Source: Rhodococcus sp. 14-2470-1b (GTDB lineage: Bacteria > Actinomycetota > Actinomycetes > Mycobacteriales > Mycobacteriaceae). From it: a DNA stretch of 64,000 nucleotides. Made by a program: the position numbers and the translations under genes. Positions 1 through 10,228 of the stretch are shown one piece after another; the first letter of the stretch is position 1, and every line of letters starts with the position of its first letter. The notes under the pieces are model-generated. The model was not told the DNA's origin. It was given only the letters and a program-made list of their open reading frames with translations, and ran no database searches. The stretch spans positions 124,001 to 188,000 of the forward strand of contig NZ_NPFY01000012.1 in assembly GCF_002259415.1 (NCBI RefSeq), written 5' to 3'.

Positions 1-2
1 GG

Positions 3-224
3 GAAGCTCTTGCCTCGGACTTTCTGCGGGACGCGACCGCCTACTATCAGCTGGCCGACGTTGTGGCCTTGTCCGTGGACGTCATTTCCGCCCGGAAAGA
101 TGCTTGGTCGACCCAAGAGAGCGCCGAGGACGGCCGCGCGCCGGAGATGAACGCTCTATACATCTTCGTTCGCCGTTCTGGACGCTGGCTCATTTGGCGT
201 CGGCAGAACACCATGGCTGCGTAG
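3..224 (+). CDS. C-terminal part of a SnoaL/DUF4440-like protein (5' end outside the window)
   Basis: An open frame runs from the window edge to a TAG at 222-224, giving 73 residues without a start codon. The reading is protein-like: an aromatic stretch (AYYQLADVVALSVDV) followed by the ending ALYIFVRRSGRWLIWRRQNT. That ending resembles the last strands of SnoaL/DUF4440 (SgcJ/EcaC) cone-fold proteins, which commonly finish in a '...R.DGGWRIAAFQNT' type strand. These are small ligand-binding or enzymatic domains of varied function. The gene converges on pknB. The family call rests on strand pattern alone and is tentative; that the frame is coding is more certain. Confidence 0.5.
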   Translation, partial: EALASDFLRDATAYYQLADVVALSVDVISARKDAWSTQESAEDGRAPEMNALYIFVRRSGRWLIWRRQNTMAA

Positions 225-366
225 CGCTTTCCATGCCGATCCAGCTGATGTCGGCGACAGTGGCCGAACTTCAGTGCCATGTCGCGCCTGATCGGGATAC
301 GTACGCCGCATCCGTGGATACACGAGGCGAGTAGGTAATCGCGCGATACGGACAGACAGCGGACGG

Positions 367-2301
367 TCAGCGCCCCGGAATTCCCAGGGCGCCGACCGTG
401 ACATTGACGGTCTGGGTCTTGGTGATCTCCGACCCGGCTGGTTCGGCCTGATTGACGATGCGGTTCACGACGGTCGGGTCGAGCTGGACCTCGGTCGTGG
501 TGCTGATGTTCGACGTCGTGCCCGTCCAACCCGCGGACTCGAGGGCGGACAGTGCCTGGGACACCGTCAGGCCCAACAAGTCCGGCATCGGGATCTTGTC
601 GCCGTTGGACACCCGCAGAGTGACGGTGTCACCTTCGACTGCGTTGGACCCACCTGCCGGGCTGGTCGAGACGACCTCTCCGACGGGCTGGCTCGAGTCG
701 ATGTTTTCTACCTGAACTCTGAATCCGGCGCCTTCGACGTTCGGCTGCGCGACGGCGACCTGCTGGCCGACGACGTCCGGCACGCGGATCTGCGCAGGAC
801 CGGAGCCGAGAGTGATCTTCACGGACGATCCGACCGTGATGCCGACCCCCGACGACGGATTCTGCTCGACGACCTTGTCGAGGTTCTCCGGCGTCGACGG
901 TGCACGCGCTCGGGTGCCGTCGAGTTCGAGGCCCAGCGCGGACAGGGCCTGCGCGGCCTGCTGTTCGGTCTTGCCGGTCAGCTGCGGCACCTGAACTTGC
1001 TCGGGGCCGGTCGACACCTCGAGGTTGACGGTGCTCTTCGAGTCCACCTCGGCGCCTGCGCCCGGTCTGGTGGTGATGACGTTGCCGGATGCGACGGTGG
1101 CGTCGGGCTTCTCCTGGATCGCGACCCGCAGGTCCGCCTCCTGGAGACGCGCTTCGGCGTCGGACGCGGACAGGTTGGACACGTCGGGGATCGCGACGCG
1201 GTCCGGTGAGGAGCCGGGGCCGAGTGACCACAGGAACGCACCCACGATTCCGACGATCACCAGTGCCGCGACGGACAGGAGAGCGATCCTGACACCGCGA
1301 TGCCGCGGCTCCGAATCGTCGGAGTCCGCATGGCGTCCGGTGCTCGCACTGCCGGTGGAGTCGGCCGTCGCCTTCGCTCGCGGTTGCGGTGCGCGTGCAT
1401 CCATGGCGCCGAGGATCGTGGTGCGGTCCTCGTCGTTCATGACCGTCGGTGCACTGGGGCGCTGCCCACCGAGTACGCGGACCAGATCGGTACGCATCTC
1501 CGCGGCGGACTGGTAACGGTTGGCCGGGTTCTTGGCCATCGCCTTGAGGATGATCGAGTCGAGTTCGCGCGGAACGTCGGAGTTGACGCGTGACGGAAGC
1601 TCGGGATCCTCACGGACGTGCTGGTAGGCGACGGCGACGGGCGAGTCACCCTTGAACGGCGGCTCACCGGTGAGGATCTCGAACAGGACGCAGCCCAGCG
1701 AGTACACGTCGGACCGTGCGTCGACCTGCTCGCCTCTGGCCTGTTCCGGCGACAGGTACTGCGCGGTTCCGATGACGGCGGCGGTCTGCGTCATCGGGCT
1801 CGAGCTGTCGGCGATGGCACGGGCGATGCCGAAATCCATGACCTTGACGGCGCCGGCGTTGTTGATCATCACGTTCGCCGGCTTGACGTCGCGGTGGACG
1901 ATTCCGTTGCGGTGCGAGAAATCCAGCGCAGCACAGACGTCGGCGATGACTTCCATCGCGCGCCTGGCAGGCATGGGGCCTTCGGCGCGCACGATGTCCC
2001 TCAGCGTGCTGCCGTCGACGTACTCCATGACGATGAACGGAAGCGGTCCTGCTTCCGTCTCGGCTTCACCGGTGTCGTAGACCGCCACGATCGCAGGATG
2101 GTTCAGCGCGGCCGCGTTCTGAGCTTCCCGGCGGAAACGCAGGTAGAACGTGGGGTCGCGGGCGAGGTCCGCCCGCAGGACCTTGATGGCGACGTCGCGG
2201 TCGAGGCGATTGTCGCGCGCGAGATGAACCTCGGACATGCCACCGAATCCGAGAATCTCGCCCAGCTCGTAGCGGGACGAGAGGTTGCGGGGAGTCGTCA
2301 T
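367..2301 (-). CDS. pknB: Ser/Thr protein kinase PknB with extracellular PASTA domains
   Basis: 644 aa membrane kinase that senses peptidoglycan fragments and phosphorylates division and cell-wall proteins. The kinase domain spans about 11-275: P-loop [11 protein letters not shown]-binding Lys40, catalytic loop HRDVKPAN with Asp138, DFG at 156-158. Activation-loop Thr171 and Thr173 sit at the same numbers as the autophosphorylation sites of M. tuberculosis PknB. A basic/acidic linker leads to one membrane helix (about 337-359), then roughly four PASTA repeats with VPDV/IPDV-type starts to the C-terminus. Its ATG overlaps the pknA stop by 4 nt (ATGA), so the two kinases are translationally coupled. 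Last gene of the fhaA-pknB cluster; known partners in the family are PstP (phosphatase) and FHA proteins, both encoded upstream. Confidence 0.97.
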   Translation of the reverse strand: MTTPRNLSSRYELGEILGFGGMSEVHLARDNRLDRDVAIKVLRADLARDPTFYLRFRREAQNAAALNHPAIVAVYDTGEAETEAGPLPFIVMEYVDGSTLRDIVRAEGPMPARRAMEVIADVCAALDFSHRNGIVHRDVKPANVMINNAGAVKVMDFGIARAIADSSSPMTQTAAVIGTAQYLSPEQARGEQVDARSDVYSLGCVLFEILTGEPPFKGDSPVAVAYQHVREDPELPSRVNSDVPRELDSIILKAMAKNPANRYQSAAEMRTDLVRVLGGQRPSAPTVMNDEDRTTILGAMDARAPQPRAKATADSTGSASTGRHADSDDSEPRHRGVRIALLSVAALVIVGIVGAFLWSLGPGSSPDRVAIPDVSNLSASDAEARLQEADLRVAIQEKPDATVASGNVITTRPGAGAEVDSKSTVNLEVSTGPEQVQVPQLTGKTEQQAAQALSALGLELDGTRARAPSTPENLDKVVEQNPSSGVGITVGSSVKITLGSGPAQIRVPDVVGQQVAVAQPNVEGAGFRVQVENIDSSQPVGEVVSTSPAGGSNAVEGDTVTLRVSNGDKIPMPDLLGLTVSQALSALESAGWTGTTSNISTTTEVQLDPTVVNRIVNQAEPAGSEITKTQTVNVTVGALGIPGR

Positions 2302-3767
2302 GGCTGTCCTAGTCGATCAAAGAAGGGTCGATCGGTGGGGGGTCGATCCGAGAATTCGTCCGCGGCGGCTGCGCCGTCCGTGGCGCCCGACGCCTGAGGT
2401 TCTTCCTCCTGGCCGCCGCCGATTCCGGGGATGGACGGCAACGTGAACGACGGGATGGTGATCCCGCCGCGGCTCGTCGTCGTGGTCTCCGAGGTGGTGG
2501 TCGGTTCGGTCGTCGTCGGTTCCGTGGTGGTGGTCGTCGTGGTGGTGGTCGGTTCCGTGGTGGTCGTCGTCGGTTCGGTCGTGGTGGTGGTCGGCTGTGT
2601 GGTGGTCGTGGTGGTGGTTACCGGCTGCTGAGACGTCGTCGGCGGGACGAACGGAGCGGGAGTTTCGTCCTCTCGATTCAGCAGCACGAACCCTCCGATG
2701 ACGATCGCGAGCAGCAACAGGCCTCCACCGCCCCAGGCGAGAGCCTTCTGCGCCGAGGACATGCCGGTCTGTTCGGGTACGGCAGGCGCAGCGGCACCTG
2801 TCTGCGGGCCGGTGTAGCGGTTCTGCGACGTCGGCATCATCTGTGTGCTGGTCGGCGTCGGCGCCGGTACGACTCCCGGCATCATCACGCGACCCGTGCC
2901 AGGCCCCCGACTGGTACCGGGAGCTGGCGGCCTGCGGCCTGCGCGGACAGCGGCGACGGCGTCGGCGAATTCACCACCGTTGGCGTAGCGCTGTGCCGGG
3001 TCCTTCGCCATCGTGATCTCGATGAGCTCCCGGACGCCTGCGGGGAGGTCGGCGGGCAGCGGGGCAGGTGTCTCGCGGACGTGCTTCATCGCGACCGTCA
3101 GGGCCCCGTCACCGACGAACGGGCGTGTCCCCGACAACGCCTCGTATCCGACGACTCCGAGGGAGTAGACGTCGGAAGCCGAGGTGGCTTCCTCGCCCAG
3201 GGCCTGTTCCGGCGCGATGTACTGCGCGGTGCCCATCACCATGCCGGTCTTGGTGACCGGGGAGGCGTCGACGGCCTTCGCGATTCCGAAGTCGGTGATC
3301 TTCACCTGGCCGGCCGGAGTGATCAGGATGTTTCCCGGCTTGACGTCGCGGTGTACCACTCCCGCGGTGTGGGCGACCTGCAGTGAACGCCCGGTCTGCT
3401 CGAGCATGTCGAGGGCATGACCCAGGGGGAGCCGGCCGATGCGTCCGAGGACGGCATTGAGTGGTTCGCCATTGACGAGTTCCATCACCAGGTACGCGAG
3501 TGATTCGCCTGCTTCGTCGCGCGTCTCGCCGTAGTCGTAGACACCCGCGATGCCGGGGTGGTTGAGCTGGGCGGTGGTCCGGGCTTCGAAACGGAAGCGC
3601 TGCAAGAACTCCGGGTCCTCGGAGAACTCGGCCTTGAGCACCTTGACGGCGACCTTGCGGTCGAGGCGGTTGTCCATCGCCTCCCACACCTGGCCCATTC
3701 CGCCTGTCGCGATCAGTCGTAGCAGGCGGTAGCGCTGTGCAATGACTGCACCGTTCTTCAGTGGCAC
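2298..3767 (-). CDS. pknA: Ser/Thr protein kinase PknA
   Basis: 489 aa kinase acting with PknB in cell shape and division control. I chose GTG 3767 because GGAGG lies about 10 nt upstream, it begins where mycobacterial PknA begins, and it avoids an 86-nt overlap with pbpA; an upstream GTG at 3860 stays open but adds residues with no family match. From this start Lys42, Asp141 in [11 protein letters not shown] 159-161 and activation-loop Thr172/Thr174 align with M. tuberculosis PknA numbering. A Pro/Ala-rich linker precedes one membrane helix (about 349-368, ...[14 protein letters not shown]...). The extracytoplasmic tail is a long Thr tract interrupted by Pro and Glu (roughly 2470-2640), then an [11 protein letters not shown] segment and an acidic end. 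No PASTA domain is visible. Confidence 0.95.
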   Translation of the reverse strand: MPLKNGAVIAQRYRLLRLIATGGMGQVWEAMDNRLDRKVAVKVLKAEFSEDPEFLQRFRFEARTTAQLNHPGIAGVYDYGETRDEAGESLAYLVMELVNGEPLNAVLGRIGRLPLGHALDMLEQTGRSLQVAHTAGVVHRDVKPGNILITPAGQVKITDFGIAKAVDASPVTKTGMVMGTAQYIAPEQALGEEATSASDVYSLGVVGYEALSGTRPFVGDGALTVAMKHVRETPAPLPADLPAGVRELIEITMAKDPAQRYANGGEFADAVAAVRAGRRPPAPGTSRGPGTGRVMMPGVVPAPTPTSTQMMPTSQNRYTGPQTGAAAPAVPEQTGMSSAQKALAWGGGGLLLLAIVIGGFVLLNREDETPAPFVPPTTSQQPVTTTTTTTQPTTTTTEPTTTTTEPTTTTTTTTTEPTTTEPTTTSETTTTSRGGITIPSFTLPSIPGIGGGQEEEPQASGATDGAAAADEFSDRPPTDRPFFDRLGQP

Positions 3768-3774
3768 GAGATGG

Positions 3775-5262
3775 TCACCTCCCCTGCAATCCGGCAGCGA
3801 TGACGGCGCGACCGACCGGAGCTGCGACCGACCCACCGGTTGCGGCGAGGGCGCGGTCACCGCCGTCCTCGACGATTACTGCGATTGCGATCTTCGGATT
3901 GTCGGCGGGCGCGAACCCGATGTACCAGGCGTGCGGCGGTGTGTTCCGCGGATCGGTGCCGTGTTCGGCGGTTCCGGTCTTCGACGCGATCTGCACACCC
4001 GGGATCTTGCCTTCGCCGCCGGTGTTGTTCTCCGACCCGATCATCAGGTCGGTGAGCGTCTTCGCGGTTTCGGGACTGATCGCGTCGCCTGCGGACTGCG
4101 GGACCGTCGTGGACAGGTTGGACAGGTCAGGGGACTGCAGCTGACTGACCAGGTGCGGGTCCATCCGTACGCCGGAGTTGGCGACGGTCGCTGCGATCAC
4201 CGCGTCCTGCAACGGCGTCAGCGCGACATCGCGCTGTCCGATGCTGGACTGGCCGAGAGCAGCGTCGTCGGGGATCTGGCCGATGGTGCTGTCCGCGACA
4301 GGCAACGGAAGCGACGTCGTCTCGCTGCCGATGCCGAATGCGCTCGCCGTGTCCTTCAGCGCGTCGGCGCCGGTTGCGATACCGAGCTCGACGAAGGCGG
4401 TGTTGCACGAGCGCGCGAAGGCCTCGCGCAGTGTCGCCGTCGGGCCGCCGCCGCAGGTGCTGCCGTTGTAGTTCTCCAGGGTGGTCTCGGTGCCGGGCAG
4501 GGTGATGGTCGGCGCCGCCGTCAACTGGTCGTCGGGTGTTGCACCGTTCTCCAGGGCCGCGGCGGTGACGAGCACCTTGAACGTCGACCCGGGCGGGTAC
4601 GTCGCCGAGATGGCGCGGTTCAGAAGCGGTTTCGCGGGGTCGGCGTTCAGTGCGTCCCAGGCCTCGGTGGTCTGCGCACCGTCGTGGCTGGCCAGCAGGT
4701 TCGGGTCGTAGCTCGGCGAGCTGGCCATCGCGAGGATGTTGCCGGTCGACGGTTCGATCGCCACGACCGATCCGGTGTATCCCCGGGAGAACAGCTGATC
4801 GTAGGCGACCTGCTGAACGACGGGATCGATCGTGGTGACGACGTTGCCGCCGCGTGGATCGCGCCCGGAGATCAGGTCGAACAGCCGGCGACCGAACAGG
4901 CGGTCGTCGGAACCGTTGAGTACCTGATCCTCGGTCCGCTCGAGGCCGGTGCTCGAATACAGCATCGAGTAGAAACCGGTGATCGGGGCGTTGGCCATCG
5001 GGCTGTTGGGCGCCAACTGGTTCGGTGGATAGGTACGCAGGTACTTGTACCGATCGTCGGTGGCGATCGACGCGGCGAGGACCTGGCCGCCGGCCGAGAT
5101 CTGACCGCGCTGGCGGGAGTACTCGTCGAGCAGGACTCGGGAGTTGCGTGGATCGGACCGCAGGTCGTCGGCCTTGATGACCTGCAGGTACGTGGCGTTG
5201 AGGAGCAGCGCGACGACCATCACCATGACGGCGACGGAGACGCGGCGGAGCGGAGTGTTCAT
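3775..5262 (-). CDS. pbpA: Penicillin-binding protein A (class B transpeptidase)
   Basis: 495 aa D,D-transpeptidase that cross-links peptidoglycan outside the membrane; in mycobacteria PbpA is a PknB substrate needed at septation. An N-terminal signal anchor (about 9-29) is followed by a dimerisation/pedestal region and the transpeptidase domain. The three catalytic motifs are present: SxxK as S226-T-F-K229 (PPGSTFK), SxN as S285-C-N287, and KTG at 428-430. The start ATG overlaps the rodA stop by 4 nt, pairing a SEDS glycosyltransferase with its class B PBP, the usual functional unit. Seven bases separate its stop from the chosen pknA start. Confidence 0.96.
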   Translation of the reverse strand: MNTPLRRVSVAVMVMVVALLLNATYLQVIKADDLRSDPRNSRVLLDEYSRQRGQISAGGQVLAASIATDDRYKYLRTYPPNQLAPNSPMANAPITGFYSMLYSSTGLERTEDQVLNGSDDRLFGRRLFDLISGRDPRGGNVVTTIDPVVQQVAYDQLFSRGYTGSVVAIEPSTGNILAMASSPSYDPNLLASHDGAQTTEAWDALNADPAKPLLNRAISATYPPGSTFKVLVTAAALENGATPDDQLTAAPTITLPGTETTLENYNGSTCGGGPTATLREAFARSCNTAFVELGIATGADALKDTASAFGIGSETTSLPLPVADSTIGQIPDDAALGQSSIGQRDVALTPLQDAVIAATVANSGVRMDPHLVSQLQSPDLSNLSTTVPQSAGDAISPETAKTLTDLMIGSENNTGGEGKIPGVQIASKTGTAEHGTDPRNTPPHAWYIGFAPADNPKIAIAVIVEDGGDRALAATGGSVAAPVGRAVIAAGLQGR

Positions 5263-6716
5263 GAGCGCTTCACCATCTCGGTCGGCGCCTCGGCGATGGG
5301 GGCGGCCGGTGCCGGCTTCTTCTTCGGCGTCGCGGGTTCACGTGCGGCGTCGGAGATCTTGATCAGCAGGGCGACGAGCAGGTAGTTGGCGAGAAGCGAC
5401 GATCCTCCGTAGGACAGGTACGGCGTGGTGAGGCCGGTGAGCGGGATGAGCTTGGTGACGCCGCCGACGACGACGAACAACTGGATCGCGACGGTGAAGG
5501 ACAGGCCTGCGGCGAGGAGCTTGCCGAAGCTGTCACGCACCGCCAACGCCGTCCGCAGACCACGGATGATGAAGACCAGGTACAGGACCAGCACCGCGGT
5601 GAGTCCGATGAGACCGAGTTCCTCGCCGATGGCCGCGATGATGAAGTCGGTCTTCGCGAACGGCACCTGCGACGGACGTCCGCTGCCGAGGCCTGTTCCC
5701 GCGAGACCACCGGTGGCGAAACTGAACATCGACTGGACGATCTGGTAGCCGGTGTCGTTGTAGTCGTCGAACGGGTGCAGCCACGTGTCGGTACGGATCT
5801 TGACGTGGCCGAACACCTGGTACGCGAACAGGAACCCGACGAGCAGCAGGCCGAAACCGATGATGAGCCATCCGACGCGTTCGGTCGCGATGTAGATCAT
5901 GACCAGCACGGTGCCGAAGATCAGCAGCGAGGAACCGAGATCCTTCTCGAACACGAGAACACCGACGGAGACGATCCACACCAGAAGGATGGGCCCCAGG
6001 TCGCGGGCACGCGGGAAGTCCATGCCGAGGAAGTGCTTGCCGGCGGTGGTGAACAGTTCTCGTTTGGCGACCAACAGCGACGCGAAGAAGATGAGCAGCA
6101 GGATCTTGGCGAACTCACCCGGCTGAATGCTGAACCCGGGCAGCCGGATCCAGATCTTCGAACCGTTGACCTCGGAGAACGCCGATGGCAGGACGGCCGG
6201 GATGGCGAGCAGCACCAAACCGCACAATCCGACGGTGTAGCTGTACCGAGCGAGAGTGCGGTAGTCGCGAAGGAGCACGAGGAGCGCGATGAAACCGGCG
6301 ATAGCCAGTGTTGTCCACAGCACTTGCTGGTTGGCGTCGGGAGACGGAATCTCCTGTCCCAGATATGCAGCCGACTGCTGGTCCGCGAGATCCAGGCGAT
6401 GGATCAACACCAATCCGAGCCCGTTGAGCAGCGCCACGATCGGAAGCAGCAGCGGGTCCGCGTACGGAGCGAACCGACGCACGGCCAGGTGAGCGACCGT
6501 GACCAGAGCGAGGTACGCCAGACCGTACTTCGCCAGATCCCACGTGATCGCCTGTTCCTGGCTGGCTTCCACCAGGACGAGCGACAGCGTCGTGATGAGC
6601 ACTGCGATACCGAGCAGAAGCAACTCGATGTTGCGGCGATTGGACTGGACCGGAGCAGGCGCGAATCCGCCCGGTGGGCTCGGAAAGGACGCCCCCACAG
6701 ATGGATTGGAGCTCAT
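5259..6716 (-). CDS. rodA: SEDS-family peptidoglycan glycosyltransferase RodA/FtsW
   Basis: 485 aa polytopic membrane protein (about ten to twelve hydrophobic helices) of the SEDS family, which polymerises lipid II into glycan strands. I start it at ATG 6716 (MSSNPSVG...), sharing one base with the pstP stop (TGATG). Upstream in-frame codons only give an Arg-rich shadow of pstP. Family signatures include the GSKIWIRLPGFSIQPGEFAK segment, the large extracytoplasmic loop with a conserved Asp/Trp-rich patch (DTWLHPFDDYND), GEELGLIG, and the late TPYLSYGGSSL motif. The C-terminus is a Lys/Pro/Ala tail in the cytoplasm. It works with PbpA encoded immediately downstream. Confidence 0.95.
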   Translation of the reverse strand: MSSNPSVGASFPSPPGGFAPAPVQSNRRNIELLLLGIAVLITTLSLVLVEASQEQAITWDLAKYGLAYLALVTVAHLAVRRFAPYADPLLLPIVALLNGLGLVLIHRLDLADQQSAAYLGQEIPSPDANQQVLWTTLAIAGFIALLVLLRDYRTLARYSYTVGLCGLVLLAIPAVLPSAFSEVNGSKIWIRLPGFSIQPGEFAKILLLIFFASLLVAKRELFTTAGKHFLGMDFPRARDLGPILLVWIVSVGVLVFEKDLGSSLLIFGTVLVMIYIATERVGWLIIGFGLLLVGFLFAYQVFGHVKIRTDTWLHPFDDYNDTGYQIVQSMFSFATGGLAGTGLGSGRPSQVPFAKTDFIIAAIGEELGLIGLTAVLVLYLVFIIRGLRTALAVRDSFGKLLAAGLSFTVAIQLFVVVGGVTKLIPLTGLTTPYLSYGGSSLLANYLLVALLIKISDAAREPATPKKKPAPAAPIAEAPTEMVKRS

Positions 6717-8161
6717 CAAGTACCGGTCCTGCAGTTCTGACCCGGCAACTGGGTAACCGTGGGCGCCGGAGTGGTCGTGGTCGGCGGCGCAGCAGGATCG
6801 GCAGGCGGCGCGGCCGGGTCGGCGGGAGGTGCGGCCGGATCCGCGGGAGGCGCGGCAGGCGTCGGCGACGGTGTGGTCTGACTCGTCGTCGCAGCGACCT
6901 CGTCGCACGGCGGGAGAAGATCTCCCGAGGCGAGGCGGTTCATCTGGCTGTTGACGTCGTCCAGCTTGCCCGACGGCAGCCCCGCGCGCACCTGCTCGCG
7001 TGCGGCAGGTGCGAGGTCGTCGACCTGGAAGACGGTGCAGTCTGCGGGAACGGTGTCGGGTGCGCTCAACGTGAGTGCGCCCTCGTCGCCGAGGCATCCG
7101 ATGCTGTGCACGGATTGCAGCGAGTATCCGAGGATCGAACCGGGCACACCGCGCATCACGGCGACGCGGCCGTTGTCCTCGCCGACGTAGTAGTTGCCAC
7201 GGATGGCCGCGTTGGCAACGAAAGCGCCACCGACGAGCAGTGCGACGACGGCGAGAGCAACCAGCGTCCACCGCAGCTTGTGCGACTTCTTCTCCGGCAC
7301 CGGCGCAGGCGTCGTCACCCGCTTCGGTGTGGTCCGGGGTGGGCGCATTGCCGCGGCGCGTCCGGCTGCCGTGTTCGGCGGCGGAGCGTCTTCCTCGTCC
7401 TCGGTGCTGGCTGCGCCGCCGAGAATGGGTGAGCTCTGCCCGTAGTCGATGTCGACGACGTCGGCGACGACGACGGTCACGTTGTCCGGACCGCCACTGC
7501 GCAACGCCAATTCGATGAGGCGGTCCGCGCACGACGCGCAATCGCCCTCGTTCATCGTGTTCTCGATGGTCTCGTCGCTCACGACGTCGGACAATCCGTC
7601 GGAGCACAGGAGGTAACGGTCTCCGGCCTTCGCTTCCCGCACGGTCAGCGTCGGCTCGATCTCGTTGCCGGTCAGTGCACGCATGATCAGCGAACGCTGC
7701 GGGTGCGTATGTGCCTGTTCGGCAGTGATCCTGCCCTCGTCGACGAGGGACTGGACGAACGTGTCGTCGCGAGTGATCTGGGTCAGCTTGGTCTCGCGGA
7801 GCATGTACGCGCGGGAGTCGCCGATGTGGCAGAGCCCGATCTTCCTGCCCGCGAACAGAATCGCGGTAAGGGTGGTGCCCATGCCGTCGAGCTCGGGCTC
7901 TTCCTCGACCTGATCGGCGATGGACGCGTTGCCTTCGCGCGTCGCGGCCTCGAGCTTGCCGAGGAGATCGTCGCCCGGCTCGTCGTCGTCGAGGTGCGCG
8001 AGCGCTGCAATCATCAACTGCGACGCCACCTCGCCTGCCGCGTGCCCGCCCATGCCGTCGGCGAGGGCGAGAAGACGGGCACCGGCGTAGACGGAATCCT
8101 CGTTGTTCGAGCGCACCAAGCCGCGATCACTGCGGGCGGCGTATCGCAGTACCAGTGTCAC
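6716..8161 (-). CDS. pstP: PP2C-type Ser/Thr phosphatase PstP
   Basis: 481 aa membrane phosphatase that reverses PknA/PknB phosphorylation. Start is GTG 8161, overlapping the fhaB stop by 4 nt (GTGA). The N-terminal PP2C domain (1-240) carries the metal ligands: R13-D region near SNNEDS, Asp35 in LADGMGGH, Asp188 in CSDGL, Asp226 in GGPDN. A linker rich in Pro/Arg leads to one membrane helix at about 297-320. The extracellular part (about 160 residues) ends in tandem PADPAAPP repeats and a TQLPGQNCRTGT end with a Cys. That repeat-rich tail is longer than a minimal PstP and could vary between strains. Confidence 0.95.
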   Translation of the reverse strand: MTLVLRYAARSDRGLVRSNNEDSVYAGARLLALADGMGGHAAGEVASQLMIAALAHLDDDEPGDDLLGKLEAATREGNASIADQVEEEPELDGMGTTLTAILFAGRKIGLCHIGDSRAYMLRETKLTQITRDDTFVQSLVDEGRITAEQAHTHPQRSLIMRALTGNEIEPTLTVREAKAGDRYLLCSDGLSDVVSDETIENTMNEGDCASCADRLIELALRSGGPDNVTVVVADVVDIDYGQSSPILGGAASTEDEEDAPPPNTAAGRAAAMRPPRTTPKRVTTPAPVPEKKSHKLRWTLVALAVVALLVGGAFVANAAIRGNYYVGEDNGRVAVMRGVPGSILGYSLQSVHSIGCLGDEGALTLSAPDTVPADCTVFQVDDLAPAAREQVRAGLPSGKLDDVNSQMNRLASGDLLPPCDEVAATTSQTTPSPTPAAPPADPAAPPADPAAPPADPAAPPTTTTPAPTVTQLPGQNCRTGT

Positions 8162-8622
8162 GGGCGCAGCTCGATCACGGTCTTACCGACACGCACCGGA
8201 GTGCCGAGCGGAACTCGAACTGCCGTCGTCACCTTCGCGCGATCGAGATAGGTCCCGTTGGTCGAACCCAGATCCTCGACGTACCAATCACCGCCGCGTG
8301 GCGAAATTCGAGCATGGCGAGTCGACGCGTAATCGTCGGTCAGCACGAGCGTGGAGTCGTCCGCGCGGCCGATGAGAACAGGCTGTGTACCGAGTGAAAT
8401 TCGTGTTCCGGCGAGACCGCCCTGTGTCACCACTAGATTCTTGGCAACCTTCTGTTTGTTGAACGACGGGAGGACCTTCGATCCGCCCGAGTACCGCGCA
8501 GGCATCCGCATGCCCGACGCCGCGTAGATATCGCTGCGAAGTGTGCGAAGCACGGCCCAGACGAAGAACCACAACAACAGCAGAAAGCCTGCCCTGGTCA
8601 ACTGCAGAATCAAGCCCTGCAC
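8158..8622 (-). CDS. fhaB: FHA-domain membrane protein FhaB (FipA)
   Basis: 154 aa. The start is GTG 8622, with AAGGAGG about 9 nt upstream and an N-terminus (MQGLILQLTRAGF) matching the mycobacterial protein; an earlier in-frame start at 9009 would run through fhaA in another frame. One N-terminal membrane helix (about 8-27) is followed by a linker and a C-terminal FHA domain. The phosphothreonine-binding signature is clear: GRADDSTLVLTDDYASTRHA, then DLGSTNGTYLDR. In mycobacteria FhaB/FipA is phosphorylated by PknA/PknB and links FtsZ to the division machinery. Coupled to pstP by a 4-nt overlap; 154 bp separate it from fhaA. Confidence 0.93.
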   Translation of the reverse strand: MQGLILQLTRAGFLLLLWFFVWAVLRTLRSDIYAASGMRMPARYSGGSKVLPSFNKQKVAKNLVVTQGGLAGTRISLGTQPVLIGRADDSTLVLTDDYASTRHARISPRGGDWYVEDLGSTNGTYLDRAKVTTAVRVPLGTPVRVGKTVIELRP

Positions 8623-8776
8623 AGCCGTCCACCTCCTTCGCAGGTCGTACTTGGTCGGCGTCGCGGGCGTACGCCGGGATCTCCCCCCGAGTCGCCAGCG
8701 ATCGTAATGACACGACGTCTCACGCAGCATCCTAAGGGGAAGCTGCGCGTGTCGATCACCATACGGGTGAGGTGCG

Positions 8777-10228
8777 TCAGACGATGCGGACGAGGATCTC
8801 CGAGTGACCAGCGCGAATGACGTCGCCGTCGGCGAGTTGCCAATCCTGGACCGGGGATCCGTTGACCGTCGTTCCGTTGGTGGAGCCCAAGTCGGAGAGC
8901 ATTGCCACCCGGCCGTCCCAGCGGATCTCGACGTGTCGGCGGGACACGCCGGTGTCCGGTAGACGGAACTGGGCATCCTGGCCACGACCGATGATGTTCT
9001 GGCCGTCACGGAGCTGGAAGTACCGTCCGCTGCCGTCCTCGAGTTGCAGCGTTGCCGTCAGACCCTGGCTGTCGGAGTACGCGGGCTCGTCGTAACCGTA
9101 AGCAGGCTGCTGGTATCCCGCGGTGGGGTACTGGCCCTGCGGGTAGCCGTTCTGCTGCGGCGGGTAGTCGTACGCGGGCTGCTGGTAGCCGGCCGGTTCT
9201 GCGTACGCCTGCTGGTCGTAGCCCTGGTCCGCGTACGCCTGCTGACCGTAGTGCTGCTGACCGTATGCCTGCTGGTCGTAACCCTGCTGTTCGTAACCCT
9301 GGCGTCCGTACGACGGATCGGAGTAGGCCTGGCCACCCTGGTCACGTGCAGCCTGCTCATGCCCCGCCTGCTCGTACCCGTTCTGATCCGAGTACGCCTG
9401 TTGGCCGTATGCCTGCTGGTCGTAACCCTGATCGGAATACTGCTGGTCGTAGCCCTGATCTGCGTACTGCTGGTCGCCGTACGCCTGGTCGTCGTGGCCC
9501 TGACCGTAGGACCGAGGGTCGTACTGGCCTTCTTGTACGGGTGCCTGCGCTGCCGGGGCGCCGTAGCCGCCCCCGTACGGCGCACCGTTGCGGTAGCCCT
9601 GATCTGCTGCGCGCGGATCGCGCCCGTTCTGCTGTGCGTACCGAGGGTCCTGACCCGGCGCCGGGTATCCACCGCGTGCGCGAGGGTCGGGGCGAGAGCC
9701 GTCGGCCGGGTCGCGTTGCGGGTCGTAACCTGGGTTCTGCGTCATGTGGCCGGCTCCTGATGTCGACTTAGGTGTGGCGGACGGGCGCGGGGGTCGCGGA
9801 CCGGGTGCTGCAGGTTTCTGTGGCGCGGCACCGGCTGCAGTCGGTGATCGTCCCACATCGGGGTCGACCGAACCACTGGCCCGGAACTGGCCGGTGTGCA
9901 AAGTAGGGGACGGCTCGAAGCGAACCGCGATCTCTCCGTACGTCTGCCAGCCCTGATCGCGTATGTAGTCGCCCAGGTGGCGGGAGAATGCCTTCATGGT
10001 CAGGTCCTGGTCCGCAGCCAGTTCCTCGTGATCGGAGCTGTTGATGGTGATCACATAGCTGTTCGGCGCGAGATAATGACCACCGTCGAGTGGGCGGACT
10101 CTGTCCGACGCCTCCTGCTGAAGCGCCGCCTCGACCTCCTGAGGGACGACACCACCGCCGAACACTCGGGCGAAGACGTCGCCCACTGCGCCTTGGAGCT
10201 TTCGCTCGAAACGCTGGACAATGCCCAT
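8777..10228 (-). CDS. fhaA: FHA-domain protein FhaA with a long Gln/Tyr/Asp low-complexity linker
   Basis: 483 aa cytoplasmic phosphopeptide-binding scaffold. The N-terminal 125 residues match the DUF3662 fold of FhaA (MGIVQRFERKLQGAVGDVFA start). The C-terminal ~95 residues are an FHA domain with GRGQDAQFRLPDTGVSRRH and DLGSTNGT. Between them lies an unusually long disordered stretch (about residues 165-400; DNA about 9070-9760) built on near-repeats such as GYDQQAYGQQ, YADQ and YSDQ. In mycobacteria FhaA binds phosphorylated PknB and the pseudokinase domain of MviN (MurJ). First gene of the cluster, preceded by a GAGGT ribosome site. The linker length is the odd part; both end domains are ordinary. 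Confidence 0.94.
   Translation of the reverse strand: MGIVQRFERKLQGAVGDVFARVFGGGVVPQEVEAALQQEASDRVRPLDGGHYLAPNSYVITINSSDHEELAADQDLTMKAFSRHLGDYIRDQGWQTYGEIAVRFEPSPTLHTGQFRASGSVDPDVGRSPTAAGAAPQKPAAPGPRPPRPSATPKSTSGAGHMTQNPGYDPQRDPADGSRPDPRARGGYPAPGQDPRYAQQNGRDPRAADQGYRNGAPYGGGYGAPAAQAPVQEGQYDPRSYGQGHDDQAYGDQQYADQGYDQQYSDQGYDQQAYGQQAYSDQNGYEQAGHEQAARDQGGQAYSDPSYGRQGYEQQGYDQQAYGQQHYGQQAYADQGYDQQAYAEPAGYQQPAYDYPPQQNGYPQGQYPTAGYQQPAYGYDEPAYSDSQGLTATLQLEDGSGRYFQLRDGQNIIGRGQDAQFRLPDTGVSRRHVEIRWDGRVAMLSDLGSTNGTTVNGSPVQDWQLADGDVIRAGHSEILVRIV

Noticed and set aside
1..366. Minus-strand genes in the first 400 bases
   Set aside because: The minus-strand frames of 82-160 codons there overlap pknB's end and the SnoaL-like frame; no ribosome site or domain supports them.
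2470..2640. Simple-sequence GTGGTGGTC tract as a separate repeat locus
   Set aside because: It is the Thr-rich extracytoplasmic tail of PknA read on the opposite strand.
3768..3860. Longer N-terminus for PknA from GTG 3860
   Set aside because: It would overlap pbpA by 86 nt and give residues without similarity; GTG 3767 has a ribosome site and matches the family start.
6306..6317. DnaA-box variant TTGTCCACA inside rodA (and its complement near 46162)
   Set aside because: Single copies in coding sequence are explained by codon use; only the tandem pair at 39849-39877 looks like a site.
6717..7607. 300-residue Arg-rich N-terminal extension of RodA
   Set aside because: It is the out-of-frame reading of pstP on the same strand; RodA begins at ATG 6716.
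8623..9009. N-terminal extension of FhaB to 9009
   Set aside because: It runs antiparallel in frame through the fhaA coding end and the intergenic gap, and lacks family similarity; the GTG at 8622 has an ideal ribosome site.
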